A stretch of 64,000 bases of DNA from NCBI GenBank assembly GCA_030295235.1, contig AP026139.1:1-64000 (forward strand), written 5' to 3'. Shown here one piece after another: positions 55,793-64,000 of the stretch; the first letter of the stretch is position 1, and each line of letters starts with the position of its first letter. A program made the position numbers and the translations under genes. Source of the DNA: Fistulifera solaris. Taxonomy: Eukaryota; Bacillariophyta; Bacillariophyceae; Naviculales; Stauroneidaceae. The notes beneath the pieces are model-generated. The model made no database searches and was not told the origin of the DNA. It was given only the letters and a program-made list of their open reading frames with translations.

Positions 55793-58081
55793 ATGATGCG
55801 TCCCACTTATCTTAGCCTCCTATCCTTGATTCTTTTGGAAGCAAGAAAGGTCGTTGACTGTCTTGTCGTCTCAAAATGTCCTTATTGGGTGTCCTCATCG
55901 TCAACAACAAAAAGGTCGTTGCTGTCTCCACATGTTGCAAATCAAATTCCTTCAATACATTCCGCGTCGCTTGTTTCTTCGACGACTGAAAACGACGAAA
56001 CCTATACTTCTTTCGAAGAACGTCTTCTACAGTATTTAGCGCGCAATGAAACAGAAACAGTTCTCATCGTCGAAGGATCCGTCGTTGCTAAACGTTCCTT
56101 AGGAAAACAGCTCGTCTTTGTTGATTTGCAGTTGACGAATGTTTTCGACGACGACGACGACGATTCATTGCCATTCGCTGAAAATGGACTGCTATGTCAT
56201 GCTTTGCTGAAACAAGAAAATTATTTGCTCTACAACACCATCCGAAGCAACAACGATTCCAAATCCACTACTCAGGATACTACGGCTTTATCTTACTCTT
56301 CTTACGAAGGCTACCGAATCTGTTTATTGCCCGGAACACTTGTTCGTGTCACTGGAACAGCGGCACCAACCCGCAATCCCGGAAAAGCGGTTTTGTTGTT
56401 GCGATCGATTCAAATACTGCAAATGCCACGACAACAGCAACACATTACGACTATTTTGCAACACTATCACAAAGGGCATTTACCCTTGAAAGAAATCGCG
56501 GCGGCTTGTGGTAACTGGTCAGCTTCCGTATTACAAACACGATTTCAGGAAATCACTGCCACCATAACTCAAAACCAATATCGTTTGGACCGAGTGGAAA
56601 TCGCGGCATTGTGGCAACCGCTTGCTCAAGAAATCTATGATTCAATGATTACAATGCCAATGCAACCGGAACAGAATCGCTATTCGAGTAAGAAAAAGTC
56701 GTTTGTTCTTCCCGTGGCACCCAGTGAATGGCAAAAGTTACAACTCTTGATGAAAAAGGAATTGTCACCCATGCTATCGTTCACGGGGTGGGTGAAGAAT
56801 CGACAACGATTTCGAGACAATTTTACCATCGTGACAGTCTGCAAAGAAGATGATAGTACGGCAGAAATAAACGAGGAACGATTATCGTGTTTATTACATC
56901 CAGATGTATTGCAGAGCGATGCCAGAGTGTATAGCAACTTGCTAGCAGTCGGTGCGCACGTGCAAGTTCAAGGCGTGTACATCAATCACGATAACAAAAC
57001 AGCTGCAGCCACATTTGTGGTGCAGCACATTCGATTGTTGCAATCCTCTCATCGCCCCGAAACCATTCGATATTTGTTAGAATTAATGGCTCATCCTAAC
57101 AGCATTGATCTGGAAGAAGCCGCGCACGCCTTGCTTTTGTCGTATTCCGAAGCCATCACCATGGTGCAATCGTTGGATGCCACGGAACGGCAGTGGAAAG
57201 CCAATCAGTTGTCGATACAATTGCAGCTACAATCAAACGTTCCACGAGCTCCTAGAATGCATTTAGAGCAAAAGTCATTGCAAATCTTGGAAAGGTATCG
57301 TCCCATTTCACAGAAATATCCCATTCATCTTATAGAGAGAAACGACAACCCTATGTCTACATGTTTACGAGTGGGCGTCCCCGGAAGTCGCTGGATGAGT
57401 CAAAAGAAACCCCAACTGGAATGGATGTGTCAACAAATTCGATCGGTACTGGAATCTCATCCCGAATACGGTCAACGCAAATTACGTATACTGGACATTG
57501 GTGGCGGTCAAGGCTTTCTGGCCAATGCTTTGGGCGGTACGATCAATTCAAACATTGAACAAATTCATGTTGTGGACATTTGTGCCCGCGCCGTACAAAA
57601 TGGTGCCAACCGAGCGCATCGTCTCGGTGCACCCGTCGTCTTTGAAGTGGCCGATGCGAGTCGCACCCTGGACACCATTTCAGCGGACGTCGTTGTGGCA
57701 TTGCATGCCTGTGGTCATTTGTCCGATGTAGCGTTGGCACATGCGGTACAGCGAAAAGCTGGTTTTGTGATTGTGCCATGTTGTTTCAATTCGAATCCGG
57801 ATTTGAAAATACCATTCTATGATGAAACTACAGTAGAGGAGTGGCTGGGCATTTCGGCAGAGGATTGGTCGGCGCTGAAGAAGTTGGCCGAAATGCAAGG
57901 AGACAATGATTTATCCCGTCAATCTATGGAGCTTATTTGTGCGATACGAGCAGATGCTGTGCAAAATCGATGGAAAAAGGAGCCAAAGAGGAACGATAAA
58001 TGTCAGCTCAAAGTGGCGATACGGCAGTTTCCTATTGAATATTCGACGCGTAACACGGTTTTGGTGGGGTCGTACCTGTAA
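55793..58081 (+). CDS. OB-fold / Methyltransf_32-type methyltransferase
   Basis: An intact 762-residue protein. A hydrophobic leader (YLSLLSLILLEARKVV) suggests organelle import. Two nucleic-acid-binding OB-like barrels follow: residues about 95-215 (VEGSVVAKRSLGKQLVFVDL ... TGTAAPTRNPGKAVLLL) and about 330-420 (FTGWVKNRQRFRDNF ... VQGVYINHDNKTAAATFVV). The C-terminal third is a class I methyltransferase with RILDIGGGQGFLANAL, VVALHACGHLSD and FVIVPCCFN, the pattern of the Methyltransf_32 (METTL25/GSTCD) group. OB domains beside it suggest an RNA substrate, which is inference. The ATG at 55793 is preceded by a TTG that is not used. An Asp run at 56149-56163 is encoded by a GAC repeat. Confidence 0.82.
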   Translation: MMRPTYLSLLSLILLEARKVVDCLVVSKCPYWVSSSSTTKRSLLSPHVANQIPSIHSASLVSSTTENDETYTSFEERLLQYLARNETETVLIVEGSVVAKRSLGKQLVFVDLQLTNVFDDDDDDSLPFAENGLLCHALLKQENYLLYNTIRSNNDSKSTTQDTTALSYSSYEGYRICLLPGTLVRVTGTAAPTRNPGKAVLLLRSIQILQMPRQQQHITTILQHYHKGHLPLKEIAAACGNWSASVLQTRFQEITATITQNQYRLDRVEIAALWQPLAQEIYDSMITMPMQPEQNRYSSKKKSFVLPVAPSEWQKLQLLMKKELSPMLSFTGWVKNRQRFRDNFTIVTVCKEDDSTAEINEERLSCLLHPDVLQSDARVYSNLLAVGAHVQVQGVYINHDNKTAAATFVVQHIRLLQSSHRPETIRYLLELMAHPNSIDLEEAAHALLLSYSEAITMVQSLDATERQWKANQLSIQLQLQSNVPRAPRMHLEQKSLQILERYRPISQKYPIHLIERNDNPMSTCLRVGVPGSRWMSQKKPQLEWMCQQIRSVLESHPEYGQRKLRILDIGGGQGFLANALGGTINSNIEQIHVVDICARAVQNGANRAHRLGAPVVFEVADASRTLDTISADVVVALHACGHLSDVALAHAVQRKAGFVIVPCCFNSNPDLKIPFYDETTVEEWLGISAEDWSALKKLAEMQGDNDLSRQSMELICAIRADAVQNRWKKEPKRNDKCQLKVAIRQFPIEYSTRNTVLVGSYL

Positions 58082-58464
58082 AAAGGGCTTATTCGAATCA
58101 AAGGGATACAATCTTCCACAATATTTCCCAGAATGATGGGATAAATAGCTACTTACCTCTCTAAAAACTGGTACTTTTGGTTATTGTAACACCCTAGACT
58201 TTCAAACCCCTTGGGGTACCTGGTAGGTGGGTGCATCGCCAGAGGCATCTGAATTAGATCCATAACTCGACTCCTGACTCGCGACATTTCAGTCGGGACA
58301 AAAAGCACCTTCACACTCTGCATCATAGTAACAAATTTAAAAGACCATCCACACTCCACACCTGTGAATTTTTCTCTTCTGTATAGTATTACATTCAATA
58401 ATAAAACAACAAAGACAACTATTGAAGACACTAACACTAAGGTCGGGGCAATGTTAGCACAAGG
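58082..58464. other. Intergenic, nothing recognised
   Basis: A 383-bp spacer with GGTACCTGGTAGG at 58214-58226 and CGACTCCTGACTCGCG near 58267. No gene is seen. Confidence 0.5.
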
Positions 58465-60727
58465 ATGCTCGAAGAGTCCTCCCTAAATGCTAGCGCAGTC
58501 GAAGAGAAGGCAGAACGAATGATTCGACTGCAAAGAAATCCACCGCATCCTTTGACGACGTTTCTTCTCGAAACGAATGTTGATGCATCACTGAACGACG
58601 ATATTGTTGCGGTTCCTTCTATTTTATTGGACTTTTTAAACTGTGCGTCTCGTCGTATTTCCGCACAGTCGAAGGAAAAGGATAGGAAGGATGACTCTCT
58701 CATGATTTCGGAGGGCACGGTATCACTATGTCATCTTGTCGAAGAGGATTCTTTTATGTCAAGCTCAGAGGAGTCGTTCGAATGGTACAAAGATTCTGTT
58801 CCTATAATTTCCTTATCAAAGGTGGAAATAAAGATACGTATACAGATTTTATTGCAAGAAAAAGATGACAAAGGTGAAGAAATAGAAGACGAATCAAAGT
58901 ACGGTGTAGAGGATAATACGAAGTTGTTGAAAGAAGCGTTTCGAGGACGCTTCATACTGCCTCAATCAATTTCTTTACTGCAAGCTCCCTCCCGTTCGTT
59001 GATTGTATTAATTCATGAGATCAGTACAATCGATTCATCATCAATCTGCCCTTCCAATGCCGTTTTTCATTTGGACAAACAGGCACAGCATTACCAACTT
59101 GAACTCATTTCATCACCTTGGGAAAGAATTGATCATCCTATTTTACCAACGTTCATCCATGCTACAATCGATGGAATATACGACGCTCCTGGATACGAAA
59201 GTACTGTGGAACGCATGCGGACACTCCTCCAGTCCCCCATTATGGCACGACCTACGGGTATTGTCGTAACAGGGTGTGCTGGAGTCGGGAAAACGAGAGT
59301 GATACAGGCGGCATTGAACAATGCGTTCATTTATCATTGGGTATCGATTACCGATATGCTGCAATACGCCGCATGGCAATCCGAAGAGGAAGTCTTTCGT
59401 TTGCTTCAACCACCACAACCGAATGTAAATATCGTAGTGTGGGATGATTTACAAGACATTTACACCAGCAATGACGACGATCAGGAGTCCATGGAAATCC
59501 GGTTGCTTAAAAATTGTTTGCTCCAATTCTTGGATCGATCTCGTTCTGTACAACATCAAGTCGTCATTATTGGAATTTGTCGTGAACATCAAGTGCCGTC
59601 TGAATTTACAAAGACGGGCCGTTTGGAGGTTGTATTACAGATACCTCCTCCTACGCAATCACAACGGGAAAAGATTCTCATGAGTTGGTTGCAGTCTTTT
59701 GCGGAACAAGTTGGGGTTGATAATCGGATAATACAAGAGTGGGCGACACGATTGGCTGAGGTGACACCGGGCTGTGTCGCGCAGGATTTGTTTCGGTTGT
59801 GTTCGGGTGCACGGATGCGGTCACGCGCAGATGAGCAGCCAATGGACTGGAACTATTTACGGGATGTTGCCGAGACGTGTGTTCCGTCACAACTTGCCAT
59901 GTTGGATGTAACAAAGCCACGGTTATCGGAATCGATAGTGGATCCCATCGATCGTTATACGGAGTGCTGGAAGGCACTGGCTGGGTACGAGTCGGTAAAG
60001 AAACGTGTGTTTCGTACGGTGGCACTTCCGTGGAAACGCTTCATGGAGTCTCCGGACTCTTGTTCGTCTTTTTCCACCACCCCGGGGGGTCTTGTTTCAT
60101 GGACCCTCGGGCTGTGGGAAGACTTTGGCAGCCCATTGCTTGGGCGAATCTCTAGGTCTCCCCATGATTCTTGTGCACGCATCAGACATTTTGGACAAGT
60201 ATGTTGGTGGATCCGAAGCCTCACTCCGTTCGTTGTTCAGTCGAGCCCGATCTGCTTCTCCGTGTATCTTGTTTATGGATGAAATTGATTCTATCGCTTC
60301 AAACCGGGCAAAAGATGGAGACCAAGTCAATGTTATGTCTCGATTGCTATCGACGTTATTGAACGAACTGGATGGCGTTTCGTCGCAGTCGGGGCAAATG
60401 TTGATTGTTGCATGTACGAATCGCCTCGACTCCCTCGATGCTGCACTGCTCCGTCCGGGGCGATTGGAAGAGCATATACTTCTGGATTATCCAACATGCT
60501 CCGACATTAATGCCATTTTGCAGACATCTTTGTTGCGCATTCCCTGCGACGACGAAGTGAACACAGAGCAACTCGGGGTACATCTGCAAGGATGGACAGG
60601 TGCTCGCGTTGCGGGTGTTGCCAGAGACGCGATTTTGAGTTGGATACGGCAAACACAAGGCAAGCAGCGTCTGATGAAATCTCACTTTCCAGCGGAAGTC
60701 TTGGATGTTTGGTGCCCCTCTAAATGA
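58465..60727 (+). CDS. Tandem AAA ATPase (type II, CDC48/PEX/AFG2-like)
   Basis: Two AAA modules follow an N-domain of about 240 residues. D1 has a Walker A GCAGVGKT near residue 269, but its Walker B is VVWDDL and its Arg-finger region is poor, so it may bind but not hydrolyse ATP. D2 is canonical: GPSGCGKT near 544, DKYVGGSEASLRSLFSRAR, Walker B ILFMDEIDS near 600, and NRLDSLDAALLRPGRLE. One degenerate and one active ring is the layout of PEX1/PEX6, and the fold also fits AFG2/SPATA5L1; I cannot decide. An extra G at 60054-60055 breaks the frame between the modules (GYESVKKRVF then LFPPPRGVLF). The ATG at 58465 is used. The product is about 754 residues. Confidence 0.85.
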
Positions 60728-61898
60728 ATGACTTACTGGCGAAAAAATCACGGAATCTATATTGGGCTTGACCCACGATGGACGGTCCGTTTGGAATGGA
60801 GTACTTGGCGGCGCATGCTTTTTGATTTGAGATGAGAGAACTAATTGAGCCTTCACGACTTGGCCCGCCGTCCCTAGATTGCAGTATGTCTATCCTCAGC
60901 ACATAACCTTTGTTGGTTACCGGTAGATCGACTGTTCTCGCTTTACGTAGATGCGAGCAGAAAAAGCATTGTGATTGACCCCCTACGACAATTTACAACA
61001 GTATTATTCTACTCTTTTTTGCTTAATGATTAATGACTAATCTAGGGAACTACCAGGTAAAAAGGGGTCTGGAGTTGAGCAGCTTTTCGTCGTTGCGTCG
61101 GTTAGGGATGCGGATGAACACGGTCAATGTTACGGGACTGAAACTCCTGATTGGAGCAGTCAAGACTACATTTTGTGTCATAGTAACTTGAAAACACAAC
61201 CAAATTACGGAATACGCCTATACGTGGCGCATACTAGAGAGTAATTGCATTGCATCGTAAATCATTGCATGACGAAGCTTTAAGAACTCCAAATACGCAC
61301 AATGCTATCCCAGAAACTCAAACGAATCAATAATAACCTTACTGGATAAGCATGGACCGATAATAGTTTTCCATTAGAGGAAAAGAAAGTCAAAGTTGTC
61401 GAGCGCTGTCGTTTTCCGCTTTCGATCGCATCTTTGAAAACTCGGAGTCTCTCTATCGACTCGACAATCATTCGATCCGTCGATTTCGATCGACCATGCC
61501 GTCAGACGAAAAAGAAAAGAAGTTGTCCGGAGCGCTGTTGTATCTCAATGGATTAAATATTCCCATTCACTCCCACTAACTGTTTTGATTTGTCACGATA
61601 GATTCAATCGGCCGACAAGTCGGAGAGTATCATCGTTAGGATGAGAGTGTAAAGGAATTGAACGACTCATCCCTTTCTTCACCGTCTCACAATTTGAAAA
61701 AATATAATTCGAACACAATCGTAAGGTAAGTGTGCACTCGATGCATCTACGCAATGCAAACAGTGCAGGACCGTGTATAGAGCATGATAAAGTTTCACTT
61801 ACATTCTGTTTCTCTTTTCTTTTTTACACCTTTCAACACGAACAAGTAAAGAACCTCTCAATTTGATTCTCTCGCACACTTATTAAGCTACATCCATC
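60728..61898. other. 1.2-kb gene-free region
   Basis: No supported gene. A 27-codon open frame at 61498 (MPSDEKEKK) is too short to call. TACCAGGTA lies at 61051-61059. CGATCCGTCGATTTCGATCG near 61473 is rich in self-complementary CGATCG-type words. The last 200 bp should be the promoter of the Cys-rich gene. Confidence 0.5.
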
Positions 61899-62593
61899 AT
61901 GATGCTGACAACTGCCTTCCGTACATTGTGCCTTGGAGCGACCCTCGTGGCGGCGCAACGAGGACGCGACCGCGATGATAAATGCTGGACGTGTGAACAA
62001 TCGTCGGGATGTTTCGAGTGTCTCGGTATCAGTGACAACGGAGATGGAACCGCGATGATTGAATTGGACTTTTCGGATTGCAAGGATGCCGATACGATTG
62101 GATGGGCTTGTTGCACTGGCTCGATGGGCCCCGACGATGAGTTCAACTCGGGTGCTTGTGAAGTGCCTCCGTCCGGATGTTTCGGTAAAAGAACCGTTCC
62201 CGCGATCCCGATGGTGGAAGTGTCAAATGCGAAGGTGTGAGTACCATGTTCCTTCTCGTTCCTTCGGATGCTACCTCGGTTGTCATCAATACACATGATG
62301 GACGTACCGGAAATGATGCTTCGCCAGCGGTGGGAGCGGATCCCATTTGTGCGGGTCGAGAATATCAGGGAGGTCGTTGCGCAGCGCGAGACAATAGTGT
62401 TACCGCACACTGCTTGGAGACGATTGATCTGTCGACGTGTCCCACTATGGATTCGTTGCCCATGACGGCGGTCCCTACTCCCAGTCCATCGGTGTCTTCG
62501 GAATTCCCTTCGGACGTCCCTTCGAGTATGATGTCGGGAGAGTCGGATCTTCCGTCGGTTGTACCCGTCCCGGATGAGTCAGAAGAGGAGTAG
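61899..62593 (+). CDS. Secreted Cys-rich protein, copy 1
   Basis: A protein of about 231 residues with a signal peptide (LTTAFRTLCLGATLVAAQRG). The mature part has the signature CWTCEQSSGCFECLG, further Cys pairs (WACCTGS, GACEVPPSGCFGK, VKCEG, DPICAGREYQGGRC), and a Pro/Ser/Asp-rich acidic end (TPSPSVSSEFPSDVPSS). This looks like an extracellular or cell-wall domain plus a flexible tail. It shares its first 55 residues with the next gene. The ATG at 61899 is used. One A is missing in the run at 62187-62190; with it, GKRT becomes KKNRSRDPDGGSVKCEG and continues. The family is not named to my knowledge. Confidence 0.72.
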
Positions 62594-63834
62594 AGAGATA
62601 TTGGGGAAAGGAGCTGCCTTGACGATTGAGGGGTCAGGACCATACTATCTTTCTTTTTGGAAGATTGAGCATGGTAGTACATTTCGCCTTATCAAACGGT
62701 TCAAAACGGATTCGTAAAATACACTAGAAATAAACATTAGACCTAGACGATGGTTAAAAAAAATCAAGCAGGGCAATTCTTCGTTATCCTGGCGGTGCTG
62801 TAGATTTACATGATGTTATGACGAATCCTTCCTCCACCGTGTTTTCTCAGTCCGCTAACGAATAATATCGATAAAGATGGTGAAGCACTACTATTTATGA
62901 GCTACGCTCCATGTGACGACTGGCTGAAATGAAATTGTGATGACTACCTGGTACGTGAAGCCAAAGTTATCTCGAAATCAGAGACTTCACAGGACTTTCG
63001 AAATTTGATTAAAATAGAATGAGTAATGCCTCCTTATTATAAAAAATACACTATCGAAGCGATTTGCTACGTTCCTGGTAGCAATGAAGCGTTGATACGT
63101 AGTACGCAATAGCCGATAGGCGTGGCGCGGGACCAAACCATCTTCTCCGACACTACTATTGAGCACCACTGCACGTATCCTTTCATCCACAAAATGTCTG
63201 GCTGGAATCTTTGCAACCACGACCATCCGAAAAACTTTGTTCGAACAGTATTTGCAACGAATTGGAATAGAATGTCCGCAGACAAAAGTTCAAACAATGC
63301 TTGTCACTGGTGAGAAAGCTGAATTGCAAAGTACTACGTACTGTAAGAGGCGGACTGGGGCTGGACTTGACGGTTTAATTGTCCAGTGGGACTACCTGGT
63401 AGTAGAGAATATTTCATCGTCGTCCTTTTTAAGGAAAAAGGGCTTAGTCATTAAACCCACCTTCTGTGCTGGTCTCATAGCTCAATAATGACAAGCATAA
63501 TTAATTTTCATTGCTTGAAGCAAAAAGGAATGCATAATGCACGGCGAAAGTTAATTGTCAAGTCACGGGTCGGAGTGAAACACTGCTCGGCATCATAAAA
63601 TTTGATGCCACAAGGAGAGGATGCGCAAAATCACATCGCCTCGCATCTCTCATAATCTTAAGTTTTGCTCATTTGTAAAGGTAAGAACGCTCAACCGCAT
63701 CCTCGAATTCGTTTTCACAAGATGCGAGCTGTTGAGTCTTTTCTTTGACCTGTACCTCACATCATTGAAGCTTTGCTTTTCATCTTTGTTCTTTCGTCAA
63801 CAGACTTTCTCTATCGCGTCAAGGTCAACCGATC
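62594..63834. other. 1.2-kb intergenic region, nothing recognised
   Basis: Only TACCTGGTA sites stand out, at about 62946 and 63392. A 109-codon + strand open frame at 63159 is not convincing by composition. Confidence 0.5.
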
Positions 63835-64000
63835 ATGTTCTTTTCTTCGTTGTTTCGAGCTTGTTGCGTAGGAGCAACCCTCTGGACTGTCTCCGGTCAA
63901 CGCCCTAGTCAAGGCAGCAACACCGCGTGCTGGACGTGTGACCAGTCCCCTGGCTGTTTTGAATGCGTTTCGAAGGCCAACAACGGCAACGGGACGTCCA
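63835..64000 (+). CDS. Secreted Cys-rich protein, copy 2 (cut by window end)
   Basis: The first 55 codons are present. The signal peptide (MFFSSLFRACCVGATLWTVS) and the signature CWTCDQSPGCFECVS match copy 1 at 61899 position by position. The gene continues past the window. Two copies head to tail, 1.2 kb apart, show a local duplication. Confidence 0.78.
   Translation, partial: MFFSSLFRACCVGATLWTVSGQRPSQGSNTACWTCDQSPGCFECVSKANNGNGTS

Noticed and set aside
61498-61581. 27-codon open frame MPSDEKEKK
   Set aside because: Too short, with no relative or splice context.
860-62593. Genome-wide programmed frameshifting, as in Euplotes
   Set aside because: The breaks lie at varied homopolymers with both gain and loss of a base, and no common slippery codon or stop is present. 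Sequence error is simpler.
63159-63488. 109-codon + strand open frame before the second Cys-rich gene
   Set aside because: No domain, signal peptide or similarity to the neighbours.
1-64000. CRISPR arrays, bacterial operons, rRNA or LTR-type elements
   Set aside because: None seen. Telomere, introns and presequences show nuclear eukaryotic DNA, and no integrase, reverse transcriptase or capsid motif appears in any open frame.

Overview
The window is the left end of a eukaryotic nuclear chromosome. It opens with about 275 bp of C-strand telomere repeat (CCCTAA)n and then carries 25 protein genes and the start of a 26th, with few, short (62-105 nt) GT-AG introns. The gene content points to a photosynthetic stramenopile, most likely a pennate diatom: presequences with diatom-like F-containing plastid cleavage motifs (KAFAPS in a glutaredoxin, HAFVAN in a heme-related flavoprotein, VAFQRP in a tandem phosphoglycerate mutase), a CRY-DASH photolyase, short-intron gene structure and lineage-type LRR-like families. 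The species call is inference.

Layout. 1-859: telomere and gene-free subtelomere. 860-18266: tandem phosphoglycerate mutase (-), patatin-like lipase (+), PH-START membrane protein (-), Cys-rich CSRNP-like protein (-), ankyrin-UBA protein (+), plastid glutaredoxin (-), an LRR-like family member (-) and a small Alba-domain protein (-). 18779-22583: an LRR surface protein with a Pro/Ser/Thr-rich repeat stalk (-). 24200-35523: three long + strand genes head to tail: a retinoblastoma-related protein whose N-terminal domain is duplicated, an F-box protein, and a giant protein of 14 divergent ubiquitin-like domains in an alternating A/B order. 35608-46340: a PnPOx/DUF2470 protein (-), two bZIP paralogues interleaved with two more Alba-domain genes (+), and CRY-DASH (+). 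46767-49787: two convergent LRR-like paralogues. 51412-60727: a small secretory-type protein, an endonuclease III homologue lacking the Fe-S cysteines, two methyltransferases (one with two OB folds) and a tandem AAA ATPase. 61899-64000: two tandem secreted Cys-rich paralogues, the second cut by the window end.

Most long genes are broken by single-base frame changes, nearly all in short homopolymers. I count about 28 in 18 genes, while 8 of the 26 genes are clean. This pattern looks like residual long-read consensus error rather than mass pseudogenisation, so I annotate each as one gene and state where the frame changes. The subtelomeric phosphoglycerate mutase is the best candidate for real decay, with four extra bases in one domain. 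Mobile DNA is sparse: one Harbinger-like MITE, two copies of an 80-bp foldback element, and several small tandem repeats. A TACC(A/T)GGTA / GGTACC palindrome family recurs in many intergenic regions.
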